From contig SVPZ01000004.1 of the NCBI GenBank assembly GCA_015065605.1, forward strand, positions 1 to 64,000: a stretch of 64,000 nt of DNA. Direction: 5' to 3'. Positions 43,827 through 52,391 of this stretch are shown here, piece after piece. Made by a program: the position numbers and the translations under genes. The notes under the pieces are model-generated. The model had not been told where the DNA came from. It searched no databases and was given only the letters and a program-made list of their open reading frames with translations. This DNA is from Oscillospiraceae bacterium (GTDB taxonomy: Bacteria > Bacillota > Clostridia > Oscillospirales > Acutalibacteraceae). Position 1 is the stretch's first letter. The number at the start of each line of letters is the position of its first letter.

Positions 43827-45700
43827 TGAAAAAGATTAAATTATTTTCTTTTATACTTTCTGTCGTTATGATGATTTCTGTCCTTAACGGCTGTGCAGGT
43901 GCCGCTCTTGCTAATCCTGTATCCGATGAAGAATTTATATATACTATAGTTCGTTCTAATGACGCCGGCTCCGTTATTCAAAATGCAGTCAGAGATATTC
44001 GCAGTGCGGTAAAAAAGAATATGAACTGCGAGGTTACGGTTGCTAAAGATAGTGTTTCTGAGCCTTCAAATGACACGTATGAAATTCTCGTTGGTTTTAC
44101 TAATCGCGAAGAATCTACAGTGGCAAAAGAAGCGCTTATGAATAATCGTGTAAATAACTCGAAAGATTTTATCGTTAAGGTAGTGAATAAAAAAATTGCT
44201 ATTTACGCCATTAACGAAGAAATGACTGAAATAGCTGCCAAGTGGTTTGTAAATAACTTTTGCGGTTCTATTGATGACTTTAAAAAACTTCACAGTAAAT
44301 ATGAATTTATCTATGCTGCCGATAATGACAGTAAAGGTAACGTTGTTAATAAAGTTAACGGTATAGACGTTGGTAGATTCAAGATAGTGCTTCCTCGTCA
44401 GATTTCATATCTTGTTGGCAGACAGTTCGAATATTATAGTGATTATATGAATGATTTTGGATATAGCATTGTAATAGGCGAAGAAAGAGATAAGGAAGAA
44501 ACATATGAAATTTTAGTTGGCGACGTAAACCGCGATGCTTCTAAATCTATAAAGGTAGAAGGCGACAATTGGATCATAAAGGTTGTTGGCAACAAATTGG
44601 TTATTAAGGGCGGCACAATGCTTGCAACCTATCGCGCTGCTGAAGAATTTTATAATCTTGTTAAATCTACAGGCACCTCCAAAACAGCTTTTGACTGGTC
44701 AGACGGTTATACACTTAACGGCAAGTATGATGCTTTGGAAAAGGGCACCTACACGCTTAATTTTGATGATGAATTTGATTCAAGTGCCATTAATGTCAAT
44801 AATTGGGGAAGCTATAGATACGTTAATAAGAATATAGGCGATTCTTGTCTGGGCGGCAAACAGTATTGTACAGATTGGCAGGGAAATTGCGATTTGCCTG
44901 AAGGAAGAAATCAAAATCTAATTTATCAGGCGGATGGTAAGCTACACTTAGGCAGTATGCGAGTTAACGATAAGGATTTTGTCACTTCTGATGTTTCATC
45001 GGTTGATACTATGATATACCGTTACGGTTATATTGAATTTAAGGCAAAACTTGGTAAATCTCCATCACATACGGGTATGTGGATTAATGGCTCTACCAAC
45101 AACAGCTCCAGACAGATAAACCGCTGGGGCGGTATTATGAGCCATTCCGCTATGACGGAAATAGACGTTCTTGAAAACTTTTCAAGTGAATATGATTTTC
45201 ACTCTAACGTCCATCATTGGTTTAACCTCTTTAAAGGCGATGGTATATCAACCTCAGGAAATGGTCATAATTCGCTTGACGGTGATTCAAGATATAACGG
45301 CAAGAGCTTGAATAACAAGAAATGCACCTACGATACCGTAAAAAACGGTGATACTTTGGCTGATGATTTCCATATTTATTCTTGTTATTGGGATAATACT
45401 TGTATCGATTTCGCTTTTGACGGTAAACGTTTTTTGCATTATGATTTAGCTGAACAGGAAATGCCTTCAACATCCTGCGGTTTGCTTTATGTAATTGTTT
45501 CTCACGGTATGGGCGATGCCGCTTATGGTAAAACGTATAATCGTGATAAGGACGAAATACGCTATGAAGCTCAGTGGGATTATGTCAAAATTTATCAGTC
45601 TGACAGAGTAAACAGTCAGATGGTTTGGGCAGGTCCTGCCGATCAAAAAGCAAATTTAAAATATCAGTATCCCGAACACGACGTTTTAGGTAAATATTAA
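43826..45700 (+). CDS. GH16-family glycoside hydrolase lipoprotein, locus 2
   Basis: A 624-residue paralogue of the other two GH16 lipoproteins. The lipobox is LNGC (Cys about 23). Two YEILVG repeats occur near 86 and 227. The GH16 domain follows from about 308, with the catalytic motif EIDVLE at about 445-450 in AMTEIDVLENF, so it should be active. The substrate-side loops (for example GRNQNLIYQADGK and NRWGGIMSH) differ from those of the locus 1 and 3 enzymes, suggesting a different target glycan or cleavage site. It overlaps the giant protein gene by one base and ends just before a terminator. Confidence 0.88.
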   Translation: MKKIKLFSFILSVVMMISVLNGCAGAALANPVSDEEFIYTIVRSNDAGSVIQNAVRDIRSAVKKNMNCEVTVAKDSVSEPSNDTYEILVGFTNREESTVAKEALMNNRVNNSKDFIVKVVNKKIAIYAINEEMTEIAAKWFVNNFCGSIDDFKKLHSKYEFIYAADNDSKGNVVNKVNGIDVGRFKIVLPRQISYLVGRQFEYYSDYMNDFGYSIVIGEERDKEETYEILVGDVNRDASKSIKVEGDNWIIKVVGNKLVIKGGTMLATYRAAEEFYNLVKSTGTSKTAFDWSDGYTLNGKYDALEKGTYTLNFDDEFDSSAINVNNWGSYRYVNKNIGDSCLGGKQYCTDWQGNCDLPEGRNQNLIYQADGKLHLGSMRVNDKDFVTSDVSSVDTMIYRYGYIEFKAKLGKSPSHTGMWINGSTNNSSRQINRWGGIMSHSAMTEIDVLENFSSEYDFHSNVHHWFNLFKGDGISTSGNGHNSLDGDSRYNGKSLNNKKCTYDTVKNGDTLADDFHIYSCYWDNTCIDFAFDGKRFLHYDLAEQEMPSTSCGLLYVIVSHGMGDAAYGKTYNRDKDEIRYEAQWDYVKIYQSDRVNSQMVWAGPADQKANLKYQYPEHDVLGKY

Positions 45701-45702
45701 AT

Positions 45703-45736
45703 AAAAAGCAACTCGTATCTGTACGAGTTGCTTTTT
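45703..45736 (+). terminator. Terminator of GH16 locus 2
   Basis: GCAACTCGTA and TACGAGTTGC with a TCTG loop, preceded by A and followed by TTTTTT, 3 bases beyond the stop codon. Confidence 0.92.
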
Positions 45737-45781
45737 TGTCTATGGTTAATTAATAGTTAAAAAGTAAAATCGACAAGTTTC

Positions 45782-45884
45782 TGATGAAATTAAATCCACC
45801 CACTCGCCGTCGAGGCGAATTTCATCCAACGAAGTTGGATTTCATCGCAGCAGGCGATTTCACCCACCCGCAAGGGTGGATTTA
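45782..45884. repeat. Nested hairpin repeat element (REP/MITE-like)
   Basis: About 100 bases made almost wholly of inverted repeats. The outer arms are AAATCCACCC and GGGTGGATTT. Inside lie small hairpins, including ATCCAAC/GTTGGAT and CACCC/GGGTG, separated by TTTCA(T/C)C spacers. GC content is far above the surroundings. It has no reading frame and lies in a non-coding gap. Elements of this look are dispersed in many gut Clostridia genomes; I see only one copy here. Confidence 0.6.
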
Positions 45885-45888
45885 GTTG

Positions 45889-45918
45889 AAAAAAGCACCG
45901 ACAAAGTCGGTGCTTTTT
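45889..45918. terminator. Terminator of the tRNA-Ser transcript
   Basis: AAAAGCACCGAC and GTCGGTGCTTTT with an AAA loop and T runs on either strand, directly downstream of the two minus-strand tRNA genes. Confidence 0.9.
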
Positions 45919-45920
45919 TC

Positions 45921-46010
45921 TGGCGGAGTAGGAGAGACTTGAACTCTCGCGCCGGTTACCCGACCTACGCCCTTAGCAGGGGCGCCTCGTCACCACTTGA
46001 GTACTACTCC
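45921..46010 (-). tRNA. tRNA-Ser (anticodon GCU)
   Basis: A class II tRNA of 90 bases including an encoded CCA. The acceptor stem is GGAGTAG/CTACTCC, there is a long variable arm, the T loop is GTTCAAGTC, and the anticodon loop CTGCTAA gives GCU, which reads AGC/AGU serine codons. Confidence 0.94.
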
Positions 46011-46049
46011 AAATGATATACGGTTTTAACGTAATATATAGAAAAGGTG

Positions 46050-46136
46050 TGGCGGAGAGGAAGGGATTCGAACCCTTGGCTCTTGCGAGTCACTGGTTTT
46101 CAAGACCAGCTCCTTAAACCACTCGGACACCTCTCC
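46050..46136 (-). tRNA. tRNA-Ser (anticodon UGA)
   Basis: A class II tRNA of 87 bases including an encoded CCA. The acceptor stem is GGAGAGG/CCTCTCC, there is a long variable arm, the T loop is GTTCGAATC, and the anticodon loop CTTGAAA gives UGA, which reads UCA serine codons. It lies 39 bases upstream of the other tRNA-Ser in one transcript. Confidence 0.94.
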
Positions 46137-46149
46137 GTGGACTCTAAAG

Positions 46150-46178
46150 AGTATAGCATACCAAACGGGATTTGTCAA
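46150..46178 (-). promoter_or_regulatory. Promoter of the two tRNA-Ser genes
   Basis: On the minus strand TTGACA (46173-46178), 17 bases and TATACT (46150-46155), a strong promoter 14 bases before the first tRNA. Confidence 0.82.
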
Positions 46179-46211
46179 CCTATTTTTGCTTTATTTCTAT
46201 AAATTTTATTG

Positions 46212-46240
46212 TTGTTATTTTAAGTGATTTATTGTATAAT
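46212..46240 (+). promoter_or_regulatory. Promoter of the alpha-galactosidase gene
   Basis: TTGTTA (46212-46217), 17 bases and TATAAT (46235-46240), about 50 bases before the chosen start. Confidence 0.65.
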
Positions 46241-46290
46241 TGATTAAAATGATTTGGCTTTGTGCTAAATTGTGTTTTGGAGGTATAATT

Positions 46291-48480
46291 ATGATTTCAT
46301 TTGATAAGGATAAGATGATTTTTCACCTTAAAAGTAATAATACGAGCTATATATTGGGTTTTTTAAAGGAAAAATTCCTTGTTCATCTTTATTGGGGCAA
46401 AAAACTTGAATTTAACGATTTGGATTATGATATGTTTCTTGACGTTATGAAATACAGAAGGAATATGTGTGCCAGTGATTATAAGGATATTGCTCTATCC
46501 AGAGATTGTTTGCCTATGGAATACAGTACCTTTGGTAATACCGATCAGAGAACGCCTGCTTTTCACGCGACTTATAAAAACGGTTCTTTCATAACAGAAC
46601 TTGAATATGATTCTCACGTTATTTATAATGGCAAAAAAGGAATAAACGGTCTTCCGGCAACCTATGTTGAAAACGAAGATGAAGCGCAGTCTCTTGAATT
46701 GACCTTAAAGGACAACTTAACAGGGGTTAAAATAGTGCTTATATATACTGTATATGATGAACTGGATGCTATAACAAGAAGTGTTAAGATAATTAATAAC
46801 AGCAAGGATGACGTAAGACTTGATTCCGTACTTTCTGCAGTAGTAGATTTCAAAGAATCTCAATATGATTATATTCATCTGCCCGGTGCATGGGCAAGAG
46901 AACGCCATCCTGAACGTGTGCCTGTTATGACGGGAAAACAAATGGTTGACAGTGCGAGAGGTAATAGTTCTGCACAGCATAATCCGTTTTTTGCTCTTGT
47001 TGAAAAAAATACAGATGAAAACAGCGGAAATGCTTATGGTTTTAACCTTGTTTACAGCGGTAATTTTACAGCAGGTGTAGAGGTAGATCCTTATAATACT
47101 TGTCGTGCTTTTTTGGGTATTAACCCTTTTGGTTTTGAATGGATTTTGAAAAGCGGCGATGAATTCGCTTCTCCTGAAGCTGTGCTTGTTTATTCCGATA
47201 AAGGTTTGGGCGGAATGTCACGTGTATATCATAAATTGTACAGAACAAGACTGTGTAGAGGAAAATTCCGCGATAAAGAAAGATACGTTTTAATTAACAA
47301 CTGGGAAGCAACCTATTTTAATTTTGATGAAGAGAAGATATTGAATATTGCAAGAAAGGCTTCTCAGGTTGGTGTTGAACTTTTGGTTCTTGACGACGGT
47401 TGGTTTGGAAAGAGAAACAGCGATAACTGTTCTCTTGGAGATTGGTACGTAAACAAGGAGAAGCTTCCCGGCGGTCTTACACAACTTGCCTCAAAGGTTA
47501 ATGAACTCGGAATGAAATTTGGTCTTTGGTTTGAGCCTGAAATGGTATCTCCTGACAGCGATTGTTATCGAGCTCATCCGGATTGGTGCATTCATTCTGA
47601 AGGAAGAACAAGAAGTGAAGGCAGAAATCAGTTGGTTCTTGACTTATCACGTCAAGACGTATGTGACTACATATATAATTGTCTATACGAAAACTTATCC
47701 ACGGTTAATATTGAGTACGTTAAATGGGATTATAACAGAACCATGAGTAATATTGGCTCTGCATTACTTCCTGCAGAACGACAGGGTGAATTTTTCCATA
47801 GATATATTTTAGGACTTTATTCAATACTTGAAAAGCTTACAAAAGCATTTCCTGACGTTTTGTTCGAATCTTGCAGTTCGGGCGGTGCGCGTTTTGACCC
47901 CGGTATGCTTTTCTATATGCCTCAGACCTGGACAAGCGATGATACCGATGCTCTCGAAAGAGTTTATATTCAATATGGTACAAGTATGTGTTATCCTTAT
48001 TCTGCCATGGGTGCTCACGTTTCTATAGTTCCTAACCATCAGGTGGGCAGAACTACTCCTGTTCAAACAAGAGGTTATACTGCTATGGTTGGTCAATTTG
48101 GATATGAACTTGATTTGAATAAATTGACTGATGCTGAAATTGACGTTGTTAAAGAACAAATCAAGACATATAAAAAGTATGGTGAGGTTTTCCATAAAGG
48201 AGAACTATATCGTTTGGTAACTCCTGACAATAATTATTTTTGCAGTAATGAATTTGTTTCGGAAGATAGAAACACCATAATTGTTTCAAATTTTGTTTTG
48301 AGAGCTGTTCCAAACTCTCCTGTGTATTATTTGAAACTTAAGGGCTTGGAATCTGACGGAGTTTATATGGATGAAAAAACAGGGAAGAGTTATCGCGGTG
48401 AAATTCTTATGTCATCGGGTATACCTTATCAGCTTTCTGCAGATTATGATACGAAGATTATTGTTTTCAAAAAACAATAA
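46291..48480 (+). CDS. GH36 alpha-galactosidase
   Basis: A 729-residue cytoplasmic alpha-galactosidase of family GH36, removing terminal alpha-galactose from oligosaccharides such as raffinose-type sugars or galactose side chains. It has the N-terminal beta-supersandwich (about 1-320), the TIM barrel and a C-terminal beta domain. The nucleophile is Asp480 in VKWDYNR and the acid/base Asp550 in WTSDDTD; SCSSGGARFDPG at 527-538 is also typical. The length and these positions match clostridial/Bacillus AgaN-type enzymes. ATG 46291 follows GGAGG; an earlier in-frame ATG overlaps the -10 box. It is a single-gene unit with its own promoter and terminator, so release of galactose here is not tied to a local transporter. 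Confidence 0.94.
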   Translation: MISFDKDKMIFHLKSNNTSYILGFLKEKFLVHLYWGKKLEFNDLDYDMFLDVMKYRRNMCASDYKDIALSRDCLPMEYSTFGNTDQRTPAFHATYKNGSFITELEYDSHVIYNGKKGINGLPATYVENEDEAQSLELTLKDNLTGVKIVLIYTVYDELDAITRSVKIINNSKDDVRLDSVLSAVVDFKESQYDYIHLPGAWARERHPERVPVMTGKQMVDSARGNSSAQHNPFFALVEKNTDENSGNAYGFNLVYSGNFTAGVEVDPYNTCRAFLGINPFGFEWILKSGDEFASPEAVLVYSDKGLGGMSRVYHKLYRTRLCRGKFRDKERYVLINNWEATYFNFDEEKILNIARKASQVGVELLVLDDGWFGKRNSDNCSLGDWYVNKEKLPGGLTQLASKVNELGMKFGLWFEPEMVSPDSDCYRAHPDWCIHSEGRTRSEGRNQLVLDLSRQDVCDYIYNCLYENLSTVNIEYVKWDYNRTMSNIGSALLPAERQGEFFHRYILGLYSILEKLTKAFPDVLFESCSSGGARFDPGMLFYMPQTWTSDDTDALERVYIQYGTSMCYPYSAMGAHVSIVPNHQVGRTTPVQTRGYTAMVGQFGYELDLNKLTDAEIDVVKEQIKTYKKYGEVFHKGELYRLVTPDNNYFCSNEFVSEDRNTIIVSNFVLRAVPNSPVYYLKLKGLESDGVYMDEKTGKSYRGEILMSSGIPYQLSADYDTKIIVFKKQ

Positions 48481-48483
48481 ATA

Positions 48484-48515
48484 AATGTAGCCACACTAGC
48501 TTGTGTGGTTACATT
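48484..48515 (+). terminator. Terminator of the alpha-galactosidase gene
   Basis: AATGTAGCCACAC and GTGTGGTTACATT with a TAGCTT loop and a T run, starting 3 bases after the stop codon. Confidence 0.9.
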
Positions 48516-48580
48516 TTTTATTATAATGTTAAGGAAATATCAAACAAATTTAATACATAAAAGTAAATTCGAAAAAATAT

Positions 48581-48594
48581 TGACAAATTTGTCA
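48581..48594. promoter_or_regulatory. Perfect 14-bp palindrome upstream of serC
   Basis: TGACAAATTTGTCA ends 8 bases before the -35 box of the serC promoter. A repressor or activator dimer could bind here. The protein is unknown. Confidence 0.45.
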
Positions 48595-48602
48595 CAAAGT
48601 GG

Positions 48603-48631
48603 TTGACAAATTGAAATTAAGTGTATATAAT
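48603..48631 (+). promoter_or_regulatory. Promoter of the serCA operon
   Basis: TTGACA (48603-48608), 17 bases and TATAAT (48626-48631): both boxes are perfect consensus. Confidence 0.9.
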
Positions 48632-48664
48632 GGTAACATAATTTGAATTTTGGAGGAATTACCA

Positions 48665-49747
48665 ATGTCAAGAGTTTATAATTTTAGTGCCGGTCCTTCT
48701 ATGTTACCGGAAGAGGTTCTTAAAACCGCAGCAGCAGAAATGCTCGAATATGGAACAAGCGGACAATCCGTAATGGAAATGTCTCACCGTTCTAAAGAAT
48801 ATCAGGCAATTATCGACGAAGCTGAAGCAGATCTTCGCGAAATTATGAATATTCCTGATAACTATACCGTTCTTTTCTTACAAGGCGGCGCATCTACTCA
48901 GTTCGCAATGGTTCCTATGAATCTTATGAACAAAAATAAAAAGGCTGATTTCGTAGTTACTGGTCAGTGGGCTAAAAAAGCATATAAAGAAGCTGCTCGT
49001 TACGGTAATGCTCGCGTAATCGCATCTTCCGAAGATAAGACCTTCTCTTATATTCCTAAGATTACTCCCGATATGATTGACCCCGAAGCAGACTACGTTC
49101 ATATCTGTATGAATAATACTATTTATGGTACCAAGTGGCAGAATCTTCCTGAAACAGGTGACGTTCCGCTCGTAGCCGATATTTCCAGTTGCATACTTTC
49201 AGAGCCTATCGACGTTTCTAAGTTTGGTATTCTTTACGCAGGTGCACAGAAGAACGTTGCTCCTGCCGGTCTTACTATAGTAATTATCAGAAACGACCTT
49301 ATTGGCAATGCTATGGATATTACTCCTACAATGCTTAACTATCAGACACATTCCGAAAACGGTTCGATGTTTAATACACCTCCTTGCTATACTATTTATA
49401 TTGCAGGTCTTGTATTTAAGTGGATTAAGAAAATCGGCGGACTTGACTATATGAGAAAAATTAACAGTGAAAAAGCTGCTATTCTCTATGATTTCCTTGA
49501 TAACAGCAAAATGTTCAAGGGTACCGTTGTTCCCGAAGATCGTTCTCTTATGAACGTTCCTTTCATTACCGGTAACGAGGAACTCGATGCTAAATTCGTT
49601 AAAGAATCCAAGGCTGCAGGTTTTGTTAACCTTAAGGGTCACAGAAGCGTTGGTGGTATGCGTGCATCCATTTATAACGCTATGCCTGTTGACGGTGTTA
49701 AAAAGCTTGTTGAATTTATGAAGAAATTTGAAGAGGAGAACGCATAA
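48665..49747 (+). CDS. serC: Phosphoserine aminotransferase
   Basis: A PLP-dependent class V aminotransferase (360 residues) that makes O-phospho-L-serine from 3-phosphohydroxypyruvate and glutamate; it also serves pyridoxal phosphate synthesis in some bacteria. The start VYNFSAGPSMLPEEVL is diagnostic. QGGASTQFAMVP lies near 75, and the PLP lysine is in YAGAQKNVAPAGL near 198. ATG 48665 follows GGAGG. Its stop codon overlaps the serA start (TAATG), so the two consecutive serine-synthesis genes are translationally coupled. Confidence 0.97.
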   Translation: MSRVYNFSAGPSMLPEEVLKTAAAEMLEYGTSGQSVMEMSHRSKEYQAIIDEAEADLREIMNIPDNYTVLFLQGGASTQFAMVPMNLMNKNKKADFVVTGQWAKKAYKEAARYGNARVIASSEDKTFSYIPKITPDMIDPEADYVHICMNNTIYGTKWQNLPETGDVPLVADISSCILSEPIDVSKFGILYAGAQKNVAPAGLTIVIIRNDLIGNAMDITPTMLNYQTHSENGSMFNTPPCYTIYIAGLVFKWIKKIGGLDYMRKINSEKAAILYDFLDNSKMFKGTVVPEDRSLMNVPFITGNEELDAKFVKESKAAGFVNLKGHRSVGGMRASIYNAMPVDGVKKLVEFMKKFEEENA

Positions 49748-50907
49748 TGTATCCTATTAAAACTTATAATAAAATTGCTAAAATCGGATTAGATAATTTC
49801 GATGAAAAATATACCATAGGCGACGACGTAGCAGCTCCTGTTGGTGCTATTGTTCGTTCTGCCGCTCTTCACGAAGAACAGTTTGACGATTCTCTTCTCG
49901 CTATTGCAAGAGCAGGTGCGGGTACCAATAATATACCGATTGAACGTTGCACCGATGAAGGTATCGTAGTGTTCAACACACCCGGTGCAAATGCAAATGC
50001 CGTTAAAGAACTTGTTCTTTTAGGTCTTCTTATTTCTTCTCGTCGCGTTCTTCCTGCTATTGAATGGGCTAAGACCTTAAAGGGTAATGGCGATCAGGTT
50101 GGAAAAATGGTTGAGAAGGGAAAAGGTGCCTTCGTTGGCCCCGAAATCAGAGGCAAAAAACTCGGTGTTATCGGTCTTGGCGCTATCGGCGTTCTTGTTG
50201 CTAATGCTGCTAATCAGCTTGGTATGAAGGTTTACGGTTATGATCCTTATCTTTCTTTACAAAATGCTTGGAACCTTTCTCATCATATTAATCGCGCTTC
50301 CGATATTAACGAAATTTTCGAAAATTGCGATTATATCTCTCTTCATATTCCGCTTACAAAAGATACTAAGGATACCATTAATGCTGCAGCACTTGCTAAA
50401 ATGAAAGATGGCGTTCGAATTCTTAATTTTGCAAGAGACGGTCTTGTAAACAGCACCGATATGATCGTTGCTCTTGAACAGGGTAAAGTTGCTTCTTACG
50501 TTGTTGACTTCCCCACGGATGAAATGATTGGTGTTAACGGTGTAATTTGTATTCCTCACCTTGGTGCTTCTACTCCTGAATCTGAAGATAACTGTGCGGT
50601 AATGGCTGCAAAACAACTCGTAGATTATATCGAAAACGGTAATATTGTTAATTCTGTTAACCTTCCCAATATTTCTATGCCTAAGAGCGGTGATCACAGA
50701 ATTTGTATTATTCATAAGAACGTACCTAATATGCTTACCGCTATTACTACTATCGTTGCTAAAGATAATGTAAATATTGAAAACCTCCTTAATAAATCGA
50801 GAGGCGATATTGCTTACACAATGCTTGACGTTAATGAATGTGATATGGATGCTGTTGAAAAACACCTTAAAGAAATTGATGGCGTTATTCGTGTTCGCGT
50901 AATCTGA
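49747..50907 (+). CDS. serA: D-3-phosphoglycerate dehydrogenase (short form with ACT domain)
   Basis: Oxidises 3-phosphoglycerate to 3-phosphohydroxypyruvate, the first step of serine synthesis. The 386 residues have the NAD-binding motif LGVIGLGAIGVLVANAA near 139, the catalytic Arg region in ILNFARDGLVN near 225, the catalytic His in CIPHLGASTPE near 273 and a C-terminal ACT domain (about 316-386; HRICIIHKNVPNMLTAITTIVA), which usually binds serine for feedback inhibition. It lacks the extra intervening domain of longer SerA forms. It overlaps serC by one base. A phosphoserine phosphatase gene is not in this window. Confidence 0.95.
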   Translation: MYPIKTYNKIAKIGLDNFDEKYTIGDDVAAPVGAIVRSAALHEEQFDDSLLAIARAGAGTNNIPIERCTDEGIVVFNTPGANANAVKELVLLGLLISSRRVLPAIEWAKTLKGNGDQVGKMVEKGKGAFVGPEIRGKKLGVIGLGAIGVLVANAANQLGMKVYGYDPYLSLQNAWNLSHHINRASDINEIFENCDYISLHIPLTKDTKDTINAAALAKMKDGVRILNFARDGLVNSTDMIVALEQGKVASYVVDFPTDEMIGVNGVICIPHLGASTPESEDNCAVMAAKQLVDYIENGNIVNSVNLPNISMPKSGDHRICIIHKNVPNMLTAITTIVAKDNVNIENLLNKSRGDIAYTMLDVNECDMDAVEKHLKEIDGVIRVRVI

Positions 50908-50925
50908 TTAAAATTTTTAAACTTT

Positions 50926-50955
50926 AAAAAGGCCTTGCGGTGCAAGGTCTTTTTT
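50926..50955 (+). terminator. Terminator of the serCA operon
   Basis: GGCCTTGC and GCAAGGTC (one G-T pair) with a GGT loop, A before and T after, about 20 bases beyond serA. Confidence 0.8.
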
Positions 50956-50979
50956 GTTACAATAAATAAGGGTGAATAT

Positions 50980-52128
50980 ATGAAATTTAAAAAAATTATA
51001 TGCTTAACGATATGTTGTTTTATGTTGTTTTGTTGTGGTTGTTCCGATAATAACAATAATTTTGAATTAACTTCTTCGTCAGATTTTTCTTCACAAAGCA
51101 ATTTTGATGATAAAAATAATATCAGTACTGACGACAGCGAGCCTCTAAGAGATAAAAATGAAATTTCTGCAAATTTGAAGGTTCATTACATAGACGTTGG
51201 TCAGGGTGATTCGATTTTTATTGAACTTCCGAATAATGAAACTTTGCTTATAGATGCGGGTGAGAAAAAATATTCTCAAAGTGTAATTAAATATATCGAA
51301 AAATTGGGTTATAGGAGGATTTCTCACGTAGTTGGAACTCATCCTCATTCCGACCATATAGGCGGTCTTGCTGATGTAATAAATACATTTAAGATTGATA
51401 ATGTTTATATGCCTAAAGTTTCAACAAATACTAAAACCTTTGAAAATTTACTTTTGACAATTAAAAATAAGGGCTTAAAAATCACTACAGCCAAAAAAGA
51501 TTTAAAAATTATAGATGATAACGATTTATCTTTGACGGTTCTTTCTCCGGTTAAAGATGAGTATTCTAACCTTAATAACTATTCGGTTGTTATGTTACTT
51601 AAGTATAAAAGCAGAAGTTTTATATTTACGGGTGACGCTGAGGAAGAAGTTGAAAAAGAATTATCAGGTGATATTTCATGTGACGTATTAAAGGTTGGGC
51701 ATCACGGCAGTTCTTCGTCTACCTCTGATAATTTTTTACATAAAACTTCGCCTAAATATGCTGTGATATCTTGTGGTAAAGGGAATGATTACGGTCATCC
51801 CCATAAAGAAACCATTGATAAGTTGAAAAGATCTAAAGTTGAGTTTTTTATTACCGAAAACAACGGAAACATTGTTGTAGTCACCGACGGAAACAATATT
51901 AGTATTGAAAGCGATAAAAATATTATTAAAGATGAATCTTTAGATAACACAGAATCAGCTGTGGCGGTTAATATTTATGTTCTTAATACTAACAGTAAAA
52001 AAATTCATTATCCTGACTGTAAGGCTGTAAATACAATTAGCGATTATAATAAACAAACTGTAAATGATAGCATGGCTAATCTTGAAAAGCAAGGCTATAC
52101 AAAATGCGGAATTTGTAAACCGGAGTGA
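50980..52128 (+). CDS. ComEC-like metallo-beta-lactamase-fold lipoprotein
   Basis: A 382-residue surface lipoprotein with lipobox CCGC near residue 20 and a Ser/Asn/Asp-rich linker. The metallo-hydrolase domain (about 65-300) has HYIDVGQGDSIFIELPN, the metal-binding HPHSDHIGG, FTGDAEEEVEKE and VGHHGSSSS motifs, like the C-terminal domain of the competence protein ComEC, a proposed nuclease. A short C-terminal domain YVLNTNSKKIHYPDC...KCGIC with four Cys/His residues looks like a small metal-binding module. There are no ComEC channel helices, so it acts alone outside the cell, perhaps on nucleic acid or phosphodiesters. ATG 50980 starts the signal peptide. It is followed by a DUF3006 gene. Confidence 0.87.
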   Translation: MKFKKIICLTICCFMLFCCGCSDNNNNFELTSSSDFSSQSNFDDKNNISTDDSEPLRDKNEISANLKVHYIDVGQGDSIFIELPNNETLLIDAGEKKYSQSVIKYIEKLGYRRISHVVGTHPHSDHIGGLADVINTFKIDNVYMPKVSTNTKTFENLLLTIKNKGLKITTAKKDLKIIDDNDLSLTVLSPVKDEYSNLNNYSVVMLLKYKSRSFIFTGDAEEEVEKELSGDISCDVLKVGHHGSSSSTSDNFLHKTSPKYAVISCGKGNDYGHPHKETIDKLKRSKVEFFITENNGNIVVVTDGNNISIESDKNIIKDESLDNTESAVAVNIYVLNTNSKKIHYPDCKAVNTISDYNKQTVNDSMANLEKQGYTKCGICKPE

Positions 52129-52132
52129 TAAT

Positions 52133-52327
52133 ATGAAAGTGATAATTGATAGATTTGAAGGCGACTTTGCAGTTGTTGAAATTGATGAAGGAAACTTCGT
52201 TAATATCCCGAAAATTTTGCTTTGTTCGGCAAAAGAAGGGGACGTTATATCAATAGACATCGACACTGATGAAACCTTAAAACGAAAAAACAAAATAGAT
52301 AATCTAATGAATGATTTATTTGATTAA
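52133..52327 (+). CDS. DUF3006 family small protein
   Basis: A 64-residue soluble protein beginning MKVIIDRFEGDFAVVEID, the typical DUF3006 pattern. The rest forms a small beta-rich domain with NIPKILL and EGDVISIDID, and a charged tail. The family commonly sits beside ComEC-like metallo-hydrolases, as here (4 bases after the lipoprotein stop, with GGAGTG as ribosome binding site). Function unknown; an accessory or control role for the hydrolase is plausible. Confidence 0.85.
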   Translation: MKVIIDRFEGDFAVVEIDEGNFVNIPKILLCSAKEGDVISIDIDTDETLKRKNKIDNLMNDLFD

Positions 52328-52340
52328 ATAAAAAATATAA

Positions 52341-52370
52341 GCGCCTCAAAAGTTTTTACTTTTGAGGCGC
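52341..52370. terminator. Bidirectional terminator between DUF3006 and GH16 locus 3
   Basis: A perfect 12-bp stem GCGCCTCAAAAG/CTTTTGAGGCGC followed by TTTTTT, placed between two converging transcripts. Confidence 0.92.
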
Positions 52371-52391
52371 TTTTTTATAACGTGCTTATTG

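Noticed and set aside
46240..46290. Upstream start for the alpha-galactosidase
   Set aside because: The ATG overlaps the TATAAT box, so it would not be on the transcript. ATG 46291 has GGAGG.
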